Shown here in pieces: positions 12,291 to 23,526 of a stretch of 64,000 nt of DNA (the first letter of the stretch is position 1; each line of letters starts with the position of its first letter). A program made the translations under genes and the position numbers. The notes beneath the pieces were generated by a model. The model ran no database searches. It was not told where the DNA came from and worked only from the letters and a program-made list of their open reading frames with translations. Source of the stretch: Stropharia rugosoannulata (lineage: Eukaryota; Basidiomycota; Agaricomycetes; Agaricales; Strophariaceae); NCBI GenBank assembly GCA_028532985.1, contig JANCIK010000006.1, positions 1,612,001 to 1,676,000 on the forward strand, given 5' to 3'.

Positions 12291-13291
12291 CTATGGAGAG
12301 CCCACCAGGGAATTAATGAGTGGAATCTGAAGGCTCTCTAAGGCGGAACTATCACTGGGCGTCCCAGGATCAGGACTTCCTGATTTACTGCGTTTTTCTG
12401 GCCGTTTAGGGGATGTGGATGCACTTCTTAAGCTGCTTTCATCTGATTCTGGGAGTGCACGCTTCTTCCCTCGAGATTTTGACGGAGCAACAGACTCGGA
12501 TGGGAAGCGGAACGGAGGGGCGAAGAGCAATGACGTAGGATCGGGTTTCCTGGATAAGTCGCTTTGGTCATTGGCATCGAAAAGTGGCTCGGTCAAGTCA
12601 AAGTCAGAGTACTTTGCCATTCTATCGACATGATCAGAATGGTTCACTACTGAAGATATGTGAATACTTACTGATAATCCTCTACCTTTTGCGAGAGAGA
12701 GCGACACTGCATCTCGAGCGTTTCGCGGTCGCGGGCTAGCCGTCCAGCTTGATCACGTACAGCCTTTGCGAAGTTGATCAGACCCAAGTTGGCGGCGCCG
12801 TGCATCTCTGCGCGCTTCCGCCACATGACACAGTTACTCCTTAGTGCTTCATTCTCTGCTCGTAGGCGCTGCAGCTCCGTGGTCATGGTTGCGATAGCCA
12901 ATTGACTAGCTGGCTCAACTTGTCCTTTCTCTTCGGGAGTAGGAGTGTCCAGATAAACTCGACGAATGCTAGGGGTGATAAATGGGCGAAGATTGGGAGG
13001 GACAGCCGTAGGATTAATGGGGGCTACAGAATGCACAGAATCAGTGAGGTACTTGTGGGCATGCCACGCAATTACTGACCTATCGTGTATATCGCACGAC
13101 ATATAGGACAGGGATGCAGAAACGTATTAGGCTTAACATTTTTCACAGTCTGCACAATACATTCACTGCAAAATATGTGTCCTAGTTCCAAGGAATCAGA
13201 GTCAGGAATGAGGAATCGTATAACTTCACTCACCACAAGGCAACGATACTGGCTTCCTGATGTCGTCGATACAAATTCGACAAATACTCAT
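12291..13291 (-). CDS. RING-finger / coiled-coil protein (first of a pair)
   Basis: Four exons (13291-13234, 13181-13080, 13023-12672, 12621-12291) join in frame to about 280 aa. The N-terminus is a C3HC4 RING: CRICIDDIRKPVSLPCG, then HIFCSECIV, then HPCPICRAIY. The middle is a coiled coil (LQRLRAENEALRSN and following), and the tail is acidic then Ser/Pro/Lys-rich with a likely nuclear signal (PKRPEKRSKS). RING domains recruit E2 enzymes, so an E3 ubiquitin ligase role is likely. The first intron falls after the first base of the Gly codon in the P-C-G-H core. The second RING gene at 15,644-16,993 has its first intron at the same place, marking the two as related. Confidence 0.85.
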
Positions 13292-14739
13292 TTTGAGGTA
13301 GTCCGATGGCTCGGGGTATAAAATGGATTTGCAATTGTCGTGCGGGGTCGTTGGTGGGGGTAAGGTATATATGCTTTTTGGACTGGGTGTGGGGAGGGCG
13401 CGAACGAAGAGGAACGAGGTCCGGAACGTTCAAGAATGGCACTTTGATCGTTTTTACAGGAGGCGCCAGGAATGTATAATATGTAGGTGTGTGGCCTTCG
13501 CCCGCCGAGATTAATCATGCTCGGTCGAGTAACGTCCGGACTTGGAACAAATCATGGTAACATCATGACAAGTGATACGAAAATCTAGTCAATCAAAATC
13601 TATCTCCCAGCACATGAGCGGCTATGAGCGGTCGAGAGTCGTCGGAGACTCGGAAGGACCGCCTTACAGGACCCTACAGGCTGCTCCAGGTTGGTATGCC
13701 ACACGACTGGAAGACGCTTTCTTGCGGTGAGCAGCCAGTAGTGAGACCAAAAGAATGTATTGGCTAAGCTGTTACAGATAAGTAGTCGTCATGCGCACTG
13801 GCTGTTGGCGGGCTGGCAAGGAACATGACGCAAACATCCCTGCTTCAGAGATTCTGCGGAGTTATCGTGGTCGGGGGATTTTCGACACCGACCTTTAAAA
13901 ACAGCTGACTAATGCATCAACTCTCATGTCGCTCAGCAACCGCAATGCGCCGCAATGCTGTCTATACATTTCATGGACAACTATATTTAATGGGTGTTTT
14001 AGGGTGAGAATGCTTCATGTGAAAAATCAGCCTGGTGCGATAACATCAGTAGCACACCAGAGTAAAACATTAGCCCATTGGTATTTTCGATGCTAGATTT
14101 GGATTATGAAGACCCATGAGTAAGTGTATATCCCGAGAGGTGTCCCGTACACAGAGACAATCAATGGCAAGTAGAATTGAGGCCTTCTATTTACCCATCG
14201 GTGTTCGGTCACGGGTGCCGAGTAGTCCATGATGTGAACAGAGCAAAAGACAGTAATCAGCTGTTGCCTGACATGAAGAAAATGCTGCGTTTTCGAATAT
14301 GCAATTGGGCATATAATTTATGGGATATATCCTGACAAGGGAAGACCCAGAATCCAGAAATCATACCCCTACGAATAATCGTCCGAAGGTGTCAGACAGA
14401 AATAGGTCTTGATGCAGACAGAGAAATTCCGCAGCTTCATTTATAACAACGAGGTGGAAGTTGAATATTTGAATGGGAGTCTAGAAAAAGTTCCGTGTCT
14501 ACATGGCATGAGAGCGGTTCTAGCTGCAGTGGCGGACAGGATTATGACGGAGAGATTCTCATGATTGCAGAAGCGAAAAAGCGGGGATTGAAGCGGAGTG
14601 CAAATATTGACGGCCAGTGAACAAACCTGTGCAGAACCTGAAAATAAGGTTTCAGCCACCGCGGCACGGACGTTCCCAAGCAGGAATCAGGCATTAGGCA
14701 AAAGGTAGGAAACAGTGACCAACCACGCCCGTCGATAAA
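13292..14739. other. divergent intergenic region between RING gene and RPL11
   Basis: About 1.4 kb with no supported coding frame. It separates the minus-strand RING gene from the plus-strand ribosomal-protein gene, so both promoters should be here. No clear TATA box was found close to the RPL11 start. Confidence 0.5.
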
Positions 14740-15436
14740 ATGGTCAGTGAGCAAGACCCCTATGATGTGAAATATAGTGTTCATTTGCTGTTGTCTTTAG
14801 GCCGACCAAAAAACGACTCCTACCAATGTCATGAAGGAGCCCCGTATCGAGAAGTTGGTGATCAGTGCGTCCCATTGCCCCATAATCGAAGGAACTTCAA
14901 CTTATCTGCTTTGCTAGACATTTCCGTCGGTGAATCTGGAGATCGCTTGACTCGTGCCTCGAAAGTTCTCGAGCAACTTACCGGTCAAACCCCCGTCACC
15001 TCGAAGGCCCGCTATACCGTCCGCACGTTCGGTATCCGTCGTAACGAGAAAATCGCCGTTCATGTCACCATCCGTGGACCCAAGGCCGAGGAAATCCTGG
15101 AGCGCGGCCTGAAGGTGAAGGAGTACGAGCTGAGGCGCAAGAACTTCTCGGAAACCGGAAACTTCGGTTTCGGTATCCAGGAGCACATCGATTTAGGCGC
15201 TCGTTACGATCCCGGAATCGGTATCTTTGGTATGGACTTCTATGTCGTGATGGGTCGTCCAGGTGCACGGGTAGCGAAGCGGAGACAGGCAAAGGCGAGA
15301 ATTGGCTTCTCGCACCGCATCAAGAAGGAGGATACGATGGCATGGTTCAAGCAGCGCTTCGATGGCATTATCCTTGTGCGTATAATGAGTGTTGTACTCT
15401 GGTCATGTATAACTAACGGTCGTTGTTCAGAAATAG
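14740..15436 (+). CDS. RPL11: 60S ribosomal protein L11 (uL5)
   Basis: Four exons: the ATG alone (14740-14742), 14801-14864, 14918-15375, and a last exon of one Lys codon plus stop (15431-15436). Total about 176 aa, the usual length. Near-universal uL5 sequence is visible: [74 protein letters not shown] and [15 protein letters not shown]. uL5 sits in the central protuberance of the large subunit and contacts 5S rRNA. Having the first intron directly after ATG and the last just before the stop is typical of fungal ribosomal-protein genes. The gene is convergent with the second RING gene, whose stop lies about 200 bp downstream. Confidence 0.96.
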
Positions 15437-15643
15437 ATCATTACCTATCTTCATTCTTCCATTGTCCTTGCTATCTATGTTGCCCACTCCTTCCATATAG
15501 CATGTCGACGTATGAGCACGAATTTTTCCATTGCAACAAAACCTGTTGCGTGTCTGGGTTTGGGGTTTGGTTACTTATTATCGGAAACCAGTGATGTATT
15601 GGTTTGCTGGTATATAATAATCAACATGAACGAAGAACGTCCA

Positions 15644-16993
15644 TCAACGCCGCACATGTATAATAGCTCTAGGTCCGAGTTGTACAGGTTTGGTTGGGTG
15701 CCCTTTTCTGTCCAACGCTATTGGCATTGGATTAACTACTCGCTTGTGACTACCCGATTTATGGTCATTCGCATTGTGGAACTGCCAGTCTGATTTGAAT
15801 CTTGGAGGTGCCACTCCCTGAAAATCAAGCTCGATGTCGTCACCTAGACCCGATAATTGGGTTAAGCGAGGTGAGGAAGGTTGGACAGAAGACGGAATGT
15901 CGATGTTAACGGCGCTTTGACGGAGGCCTACGGCCTGGTTTTGCTGTGGATGTCGCCGTTCAGTAGAGGATGCTTATAGTGTATCACAGAATGCTTACTG
16001 GTGGCGGATCTGGTGGAAGTTGCGAAGCCTCCAGGCGCTGGGCTTTCAGCGTAGTATATTTGGCGTAGAGTTTCTTATATCGCTCCTTGTCGGTTGCAGT
16101 CTGAGTCAAGTCAATAGTCAGTTGAAGCACCCTAAACTTGAAGGAGCATGTTTTGCCTTAGTTTTGTATTGCTCATTGGCATCTCTAAGGCGTTCATTCT
16201 CAGATTTAAGGCTGAGTATATCGGCCCTAAGCTGCTCCCCGCCCCGCCGTTCCCGCTGCAGCTCTTCGTTGCTTTTCTCGGCCAACCGAATTGCTTTTTC
16301 GGCACTGCAATCAGCGTCTTCCAGAGACCTTTTCAGAAGGGATGCCTCTTTAGCTATAGAATCGAGGTCCCTCAGTTTGGATCTTAGTACGTCTTTTTCT
16401 TGGTAGCTTTCTTGTAACTGATCTTGCAACATGTCATTTTCCTTTCTTTGCGCCTCCAGCTTGGTAAAGCCAGGAATAATCCGCTCTATGAAGTCTTTCA
16501 GTGCTTTCCGTAGTTGTATCTGGTTGTCCATAAGTAAGCATAAGTCATAGCTTTCTAGAGAACAAATCTACGAAGTAATGGCGTACCAGAGATTCCTCGG
16601 ATGCAATCCTTGCAGCATGATGTAACTTCTGCCCCGCCTTCTTGACGCTCACCAGTGGTGTATCGACGTCCATCTTCTCCAGGCCATCAATCACATTGTT
16701 GGCTACCATGGTCTCCGAATCAATGAGTTCCAGGTATACATGATGGCCTTCACGCCTTTGAAGTGGTTTGCGACAATTGGGGCACTTCGCCCTCCTGTCC
16801 GAGAACAGCTGTTCACAGCAATTGCTGCAGAATCCATGGCCTGTAGGTGCAGAGTCTCAGTAAAGCATGTGCAAGGTTTGCTCCCCATTACTATAATGGG
16901 CGCAGACTTGCCGCATGGAAATACTAGGAACTCCGTTTTGGCAGAGTCGATAGCATAGTGGTTCCAGCAGATTGCGCAACGGACGGCGGGCAT
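15644..16993 (-). CDS. RING-finger / coiled-coil protein (second of a pair)
   Basis: Starts MPAVRCAICWNHYA. The RING C3HC4 is CAIC, PCG|H, GFCSNCCEQLF, then KCPNCRKPL. The first intron (16,911-16,841) is bounded by GCAAGT...ACAG: it joins TGC-G to GC-CAT, giving CGH in frame, so it looks like a GC-AG intron. After the RING come a helical linker with MDVDTPLVSVKK, a long coiled coil (16,531-16,140: LRKALKDFIERIIPGFTKLE, then LRSKLRDLDSIAKEASLLKR), a short exon with KERYKKLYAKYTTLKAQR, and a C-terminal exon ending PRAIIHVRR before the stop at 15,644. A likely E3 ligase scaffold. Exon edges around 16,560-16,520 are less certain. It faces RPL11 tail to tail. Confidence 0.82.
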
Positions 16994-17976
16994 TAATCCG
17001 GATGTGCGTGGGCGCGGTGAGTGGAGATATGTGACAAAGTATTCGCCAAGTGGGGTCTGTTAATGGTCTGGGAATGAGAACACGCAATTTCACGCGACAT
17101 TACGTTAACTCGAATCGCTACAAGACCGCGACGCGTCGGGCTAATCAACGCGTTGCTTGTTGCTGCTTGCATGAGCTTTGGCACGTGTCGGGGGGAAACG
17201 CGCCGTCTGATTCTTTCTTGGATTGACTCTTTCTAAACCTTTTGTCCTTTTAACACTCGGAATTTTTTCTCAATGGTCTGTCTCTCTTCAAACAGACCTC
17301 AGGCACATGTCCTCCTGTAAGAGGTTTTTTGGGTGCCTGAAGTCACCACCGGACTGACTTACGGTACAATTATGGTTAAGAACGAGGCTGGTTAAGAGCG
17401 CAAACAAAACGCAAACAGCGACCATTAATATATATCTTATTTGATTTTTCGACCTCCAGCTGAGGAAATATGGTGCCCAGCCACCGTTGCGATCAAAGAT
17501 CGGCTGGCACGCTCTTTTATCTTTGTTCTCACTCTTCGCGCCGTATCATTTTGGACTGCATGCTCCCTGACCTCTTTAACCTTACAATCACATCAATTGT
17601 CAAACATTCGCCCCGTGTTTGTCCAAGAAACTCAATGATAAACCAGAAGACATGGATGAGAGTACGCTTTCACAATGGGAACTTCCTTTTGTGCAACACG
17701 TTGTGGAATTACTATTTGCTCGTAAATAATTACGCCGTCTGCCAAGTTTGTTGTTTTATTATTTTCAACATTCAATACAAACGCCACCTGCAGTGAAAAG
17801 TAGTATTACGGTTTTTATGTTTTCTGTCAAAATCTCATCGAAGTTCTGCCATATACACTGCGTATTTTAACTTCAGAGAGTAATGCTCATAGGTGAGTAA
17901 GGAGCGATTACTCTCGACAGTGATACCACTTACTTTCATGGACGCCCGCAAGGCTGCCCGGCTGCAATAAAGTTAT
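16994..17976. other. intergenic, no gene seen
   Basis: About 980 bp without a supported gene. It contains the upstream region of the second RING gene and the 3' flank of the secreted-protein gene. Confidence 0.5.
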
Positions 17977-18348
17977 TTACTGTCCGAAACCGATGGCAAT
18001 AGACTTTGTGCCAGGGGTTGCGCAGAAACCGTTGTCCAAACGCACTCCACAGCTGTCAAAACTGTTGCAAATTCCTCCGCAGTCAGGAGCGCCACAGAAT
18101 GCCACATCTCCTGTAGCTCTGAGGCAGTTGGTGTTTGGGGCGTCAATACAGATGTCGGAACCGGTGACGGTGGAGCAGGGCGAGGTGCATGTGTTCGCGG
18201 AGCGCGTGCTGCAGAAGGTAACAGTAACGCTCTGGGTGGAGCGCGCAGCGAGTGCAGCGAATGGGTCGATTCCAATGACGTTTGGAAGAGCCCAAACACT
18301 GAGAGACAGAGTTGCAATTGTCGATGCGAGTAAGCCTTGAAACTTCAT
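17977..18348 (-). CDS. small cysteine-rich secreted protein
   Basis: A single exon of 123 aa starting MKFQGLLASTIATLSLSVWA, a clear signal peptide. A longer frame runs upstream, but this Met gives the signal peptide and sits about 40 nt below a TATA box. The mature part has ten Cys (F-C, N-T-C, S-P-C, D-I-C, T-N-C, A-F-C, P-D-C, G-I-C, D-S-C, G-F-C), an even number consistent with disulfides. The spacing does not fit the hydrophobin CC pattern. Such small secreted proteins are numerous in mushrooms; role unknown. Confidence 0.78.
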   Translation of the reverse strand: MKFQGLLASTIATLSLSVWALPNVIGIDPFAALAARSTQSVTVTFCSTRSANTCTSPCSTVTGSDICIDAPNTNCLRATGDVAFCGAPDCGGICNSFDSCGVRLDNGFCATPGTKSIAIGFGQ

Positions 18349-18386
18349 GCCTGTCGATACTGTCTCATGGTTGATGTTCAGTAAGC

Positions 18387-18393
18387 TTTTATA
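18387..18393 (-). promoter_or_regulatory. TATA box of secreted-protein gene
   Basis: GCTATAAAAGC on the minus strand, about 40 nt upstream of the chosen ATG. Confidence 0.55.
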
Positions 18394-18429
18394 GCTCAAG
18401 TACAGAAGACCGGCCGGAGGTGCCAGCAC

Positions 18430-20735
18430 TCGTATTTCGTCAGTTCATTCGGAGCCTTACCAATACGCTCTTCTCAAGTTCTTCCCCGAGTAGATACCTA
18501 ACGATATTCGACTGCTTGAGTTCCAAATGAAATCACTATCTTGTATCTTGTTTGTATCATGTTTGCAAAGTTCATGGATGGGTTCAATTTTAGGCAGATC
18601 TCTGCATCGTCTTTTGTCCCAACGGATACTACTACTTTATTGTACAAGTGTACTTGTTGGGACATATTTATCTACCGAGTCAGGGGATGTACATAGGCGG
18701 AGAAACAGTAGAGTACAGAGTCATGAAGGAGGAAGGCTCCAGACGCAGTCACGGTAGTACAAATTAGTACATCAATTTACTATTTTTGGACATGGTCTTA
18801 CGCCAAGTCCATCACGGGCACTAGCTAGACCGTTTCGCCCGGGGAGGTCTACACGGACACCAAACGGGCACATATTTCACGAGAAACGACCCAAATTGGG
18901 TTGAAGGTGCATGAGGCTATTATCTGTCGAAGCATCGTCGAAGCATACAATTCCTCCCGGAGAGACCGGACTGGTCCAAGTTGGCAGGCTATATAAAAAG
19001 AGCGGCAACATCCACAGCTCTTATTGGATGAAACACAAGGACTGCCTCATCAAGTAGAAAGTAAGATGTACGTCATTATCTAGTATCGCACAGTTGAGTT
19101 TTGAGTGTGAAATGAGAATCACATCGGTCCAATGAAGTGAATGAGAATTGACGATACAACATAGTATCTCAATGCTTTGAAGAAAATGATACTCAGCAAA
19201 TAGAAAAGTTCGAATGAGAAGGTCAAGGTGCAGTTCAGTGAGCAAGAGCTCACTCCAAGACCCTCCCAACAGCTTCACAGATGCAATCAGGCGGCGTTTC
19301 CTTGAAATTGACAGGGCATGACCATATTAACACCTTCATGAGCTGCTTTAGTAGTTTTGGCCTTTCAAACGTATAGGTATGGGTTACGTCAAACCCGACC
19401 TCGTAGCACAATTTCCACTGTCATCAGGAACGACAGGTCACAATATAATGACAATATAATGGGAAGTGGTGTGGTCGAGGTCTAAGTAGCAGGAGCCCAA
19501 GCACATATCATTGGTGTGGTTCAACCGACGCAGAGGGCATACTGCACACGAGGCTTTGCACTGCTCGGATTTGTTTGAATTCTTCTGTGATAGGTAAAAG
19601 AAGAGTGGAATTGTGGATGCTAAAGGCCCGAACTTCAGTCGCAACGCTTTCATCGGACACTTGGGATTAATCCTGTAAGGTTATACAAAGCGGTATAATA
19701 GCTATAAGGTGCTACCTCTGGTATCATTTTGGCATAACGTTACAGCTGTGTTTGCATAAATATTATAGTATTTTCGGTAGGTGTCATAACTGGAATAATA
19801 ACGCAGTAACTTTAATGCCTCTTTGTATACCCACGTAATATCTGGACGTGTTCTATATATATTATTTGGTATTCTAAATTTGACAATTCCTTACATCTTT
19901 GTAGGCCTGATATACGACAATATAGCTTGATATCTAACATATTCCGTGATCCATTGAAAATTTATTCTGACTCTATAACGTATGGTAGTGTCTAATCCAA
20001 TGTTTTTATATAGGCATAAAATTTCTAGATTGCCTTTCACTTATATATAAATTTTACAGAGTAATATATTACTCTATATTCTTCGACTGAATTATAACAT
20101 TGCTTCATTACTAAATTACATATTTATGTACCACAAGTTAAGGCGTAGATTATTTTAAGTATGATACCTTTTCTATCGATGAATCTCTTTATCAGTTTTC
20201 TAGCAGTGGTATTGTTGTGGAGAAGATTATAGCATATTCCAAGCCTTCACAGATATATAACATTATTGTATTTATAGGTGGTTGTGCAGCACGGCTCTCA
20301 TATGCTCACATCTTGAAAGCCTGACTTAGGAGAGTCAATCTCCGGCCGGCCTTGTGGTCTTGGATAATACATATAATTTCTTAGAATGGCAGGCAGGAAG
20401 GATTATTGAGCTCTGATTCTTACATCCAAACAGCTCTTGATTCAGTAAGTGCTCGAGCTTAGAAGGTATCAGATGTTTTTTTTGAGCAAAATATTTTAAG
20501 AGTAGCATTATTCTATATATACAGGAGGGAATGCAGTAGGAGGCAACAACAGTGCAATTCATTATAACTCCTTATTTCTACGACTGCACTTAACACAATA
20601 ATTTAACAGGGGACTGTAACAGATATAATTGCAGACTGTAAGTTCCATATGTGACATATAAAGTGTGGCTAGTAGCAAGAAAAGTATCAGCAGTGTGAAC
20701 TAGCGAAGTCTAGTGGAAAAACATACTGGAAGTCT
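18430..20735. other. AT-rich intergenic region
   Basis: About 2.3 kb with no supported gene. From about 19,700 to 20,600 it becomes strongly AT-rich with many TATATA and TAATATATTA words, similar in style to the repeats at 23.2-23.5 kb and 50.3-51.2 kb, suggesting old repeat sequence. Confidence 0.5.
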
Positions 20736-23138
20736 TTAAAGGCCTGGGCCAACAGGGTCCTGCGACGCAAGTACGGATGTACGCGCATTTTTGCGCTTGC
20801 CGCGTCGGCGCTTGAGCGCAGGCGGCGCTGGAAGTGAAGAGTCAGTTTTAGGAAGTTGAAGGCGCAAAAGAAGGTCGGGAGCGGTGAAGGAGAAGGAACA
20901 TAATGTAGTAGAGTGGGGTGCGTCTAGCTGCCTCCCCTGGGACAGGCTGCCTCTCTGCCAGTAATCTTGTGAACGACCGTTGGCTCCTGCATAATCCCTA
21001 TCAGGTATAAAATCACATGTAACAGCTTGTCCTCCCGCAAAGCGTCTGCGCACTGCCACTGCGTCTCGAAAGAGCGTTGAACAATAATAATCTCGAAATT
21101 TCAACCAATAAATTAAACAACCACGCTCATTTGTGCGAAGGACGCGTTGAGGCGCTGCTGCCACGTCATTCAACTCGGCATTCACTTCCTCAATCCAGGC
21201 AATGACATGGCTCCATAAGAAGTTTGCCGGGAAGTTCGAGATAACTAGGCAAGTCGACTGTGTGCCTTCTGCTAATTCCAATGGAGTCTGTGGGGGGAGC
21301 GTGAAGGTAACTTGTTGTGTGGATAGGGTAGTGCTTGACGCTGCGTTCATAGTGGTAGCCGGTCCAGGTACGAATGAAAGGTCAGACCAGTCAATTCAAC
21401 GGAATAGATCCATAGTACTAGTAGGTGCTGGTGACATACTTACTTCAGCTGCCTGGTTGCCGTGTTCTGGACTTGCCGGGACCAATGCTTGCTCTACCTG
21501 TGGCGCAGTTATTGGACCTATTACTTCCGCCGCCTGGTCGCCCTGCATTGAACTTGCTGAGGGCAGCTCGTGCTCTATTTCTGGCCCTGGGAGCACAGTC
21601 ACGGGCATGGGGTCTACAGCCAAAGCACTTTGTTCTGCCCTTTCGACCTCCTCACTACTACCGGGAAAAGGAGAGAGAGAACGTTTGCGCTTACGCCCAG
21701 TCGAGGGGTACGCTGCAGAAAAAAAGACCCTACGGGAAGCATTGTCTGCGAGTTGTTCAGAGTCGCTATCGCTCACCTCCAGCATTCGGTATTGCTGGCG
21801 AACTTCCTCAAACACCGTTGATGAAGTGGATGATTGTTGACACTCATCTTTCAAGCTTTGTTTTCTTCTGTTTTGCTGATCCATCTTGGGAGAAAGTATG
21901 GGCGCATCTGTAGGCCTAAACTCGCGACCAATGTCTTGTGGTGCCGGGAATTGGGATTTATATACCCATTTTGAAGGTGCGAAACCCTCGTAAGACACCT
22001 TATGGTCGGTTTTGATGACAAAGGGAAGTATTCGTACTGGGAGGCCAAAAACATTTGCATCAGCCAGGTAGCCCCCCTCCGGGCAGATTGCAGTATCGAA
22101 GCCGAGTACTCTCCGATAGACCCTGTCGTAATATTTATAGCACCCCGCGTTGTTCTTGCTATTGTGGCCAAGCCTTTGCATACATGGAGTCTTTTCATCA
22201 TCCATAGTGCTCTCGGTCCAGTATGACCATGTCCCTGGACCCACTTTCTGAACTGGTGGAGGCATTAAACCAAAGGTGTTTCCTATTGGGAAAGAGTAAG
22301 GCGTCTGTTTAGAAACTTGGGAAACTTTCATAGGCTGTGGGCCACGATAACATCCGTTGATGTAGCCCTGAGCCGTGGAAGACGCACGCTGCTTGTCCTC
22401 TAAGGAGTATACTTCACTTGTCTTAGCTAGGCCTATATCCTTGTCTCTATGTTTTAGTTCCACTCCAGCAATGCCGAGAATCCAGTCGTACACATGAAAA
22501 TCTTTATCCAATGCTGTTATAGCTGTCGCAGTCACCCAATCCCCGTAAACATAGGAAGAACGGACGCGGCCCAGGTCTTGCTCAGAAATCACTTCAGACA
22601 GTATGAAACAAGGGACGCGATGTCGCAGCAGTTGACGTCCAACTTCCTCCTTGATGCCATTTAGCCAGACTCCAATGAGTGTGTCGTCCGCTGTTTCCAC
22701 TCTAGAGATCGATTGAAGACACTCCTCGTGGTCCTTCAAAATAAAAGAGGCCATTCTATTCCACCCGTCCATGTGCCGAAGGCTCCTCTGCACAGAAAGA
22801 AGGTTATCTACTGCTTCGTCAAAACCAAGGAGTGGTCTCAGATTCTCGATGGCTTGATAGGATATGGTAGGTCTAATGTTCCAAAGAGAGGGCTTGATGC
22901 GCTCGAGGTCTATTAGTAGATCTCTCTCTTTGAATAGTTGAGTGAGGCGTGTACGAAGTTCGGCCAGGTATTCGTTGCAAATGTACCCTCCATCCTCCGA
23001 CTTTCGCTCCCATACATCAAAGACAACTGCCCACTCCGGTTCTTGGTTGGCGGTGGAACGTTTAATATATGGAATCCACGGATGCGAAGGGGAGTACAGT
23101 TGAGGAGAGATGGTGGGGTCGAAACGGCCTAGATGCAC
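20736..23138 (-). CDS. hypothetical protein, unknown family (one or two genes)
   Basis: A long minus-strand frame (580 codons, 23,138-21,396) begins MHLGRFDPTISPQLYSPSHP. It has a globular, Trp/Tyr-rich N-terminal 400 residues (for example WAVVFDVWERKSEDGG, LIGVWLNGIKEEVGRQLLRH), then a low-complexity Ser/Glu tail with a basic patch (GRKRKRS) and an imperfect internal repeat around QGDQAAEV / HGNQAAEV. A good donor (GTAAGT) lies right after the second repeat at about 21,440. The next frame (21,350-20,736, about 200 aa) has CLVISNFPANFLWSHVIAWI, which faintly resembles an RNA-recognition fold, and a basic end (KRRRGKRKNARTS). The two may be exons of one gene, but I could not find an acceptor that keeps frame. 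I do not recognise the family. Confidence 0.6.
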
Positions 23139-23149
23139 CAGCCATTGGC

Positions 23150-23520
23150 AGAGTGATATATTACTACCCTATAACTAGAGGCAAAGTGTGATATATTATT
23201 GCCTCACACCACAAGCCCATTTTGATATATCACACCACAGGCCCATAGTCTTATTATATAAGTAATATATCAGCTAGAGGCCTACCCTGATATATCACAT
23301 CAGAGGCCTACATTCAACATGTTACATTATTATATACATAGCCTATCCTGATATATCACACAAGAGGCTCTATTCTGATGTATCACACTAGAGGCATATG
23401 GCCCCATTATATATCTATTATTCTTATGTATATGGCCTGTCTTGATATATCACACAAGAGGCTCCACCATGATACATTATACCAGAGGCCTCAATTATTA
23501 TGTTATACTACTGGGTTACA
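23150..23520. repeat. TGATATATCACA-rich degenerate tandem repeat
   Basis: Repeated units of roughly 30-60 bp built on TGATATATCACA followed by AGAGGC or AGGCCT-like words. The core GTGATATATCAC is a perfect 12-bp palindrome. It lies between the 5' end of the 20.7-23.1 kb gene and the 3' end of the KDZ transposase, and shares its core with the array at 50.3-51.2 kb. Confidence 0.75.
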
Positions 23521-23526
23521 TACTAA

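Noticed and set aside
17977..18429. Longer 150-codon start for the secreted protein
   Set aside because: The upstream extension spans the TATA box and 5' UTR and hides the signal peptide.
21202..21913. Plus-strand frames of 160-210 codons
   Set aside because: Opposite-strand shadow of the hypothetical gene at 20.7-23.1 kb; Leu/Arg-rich with no family features.
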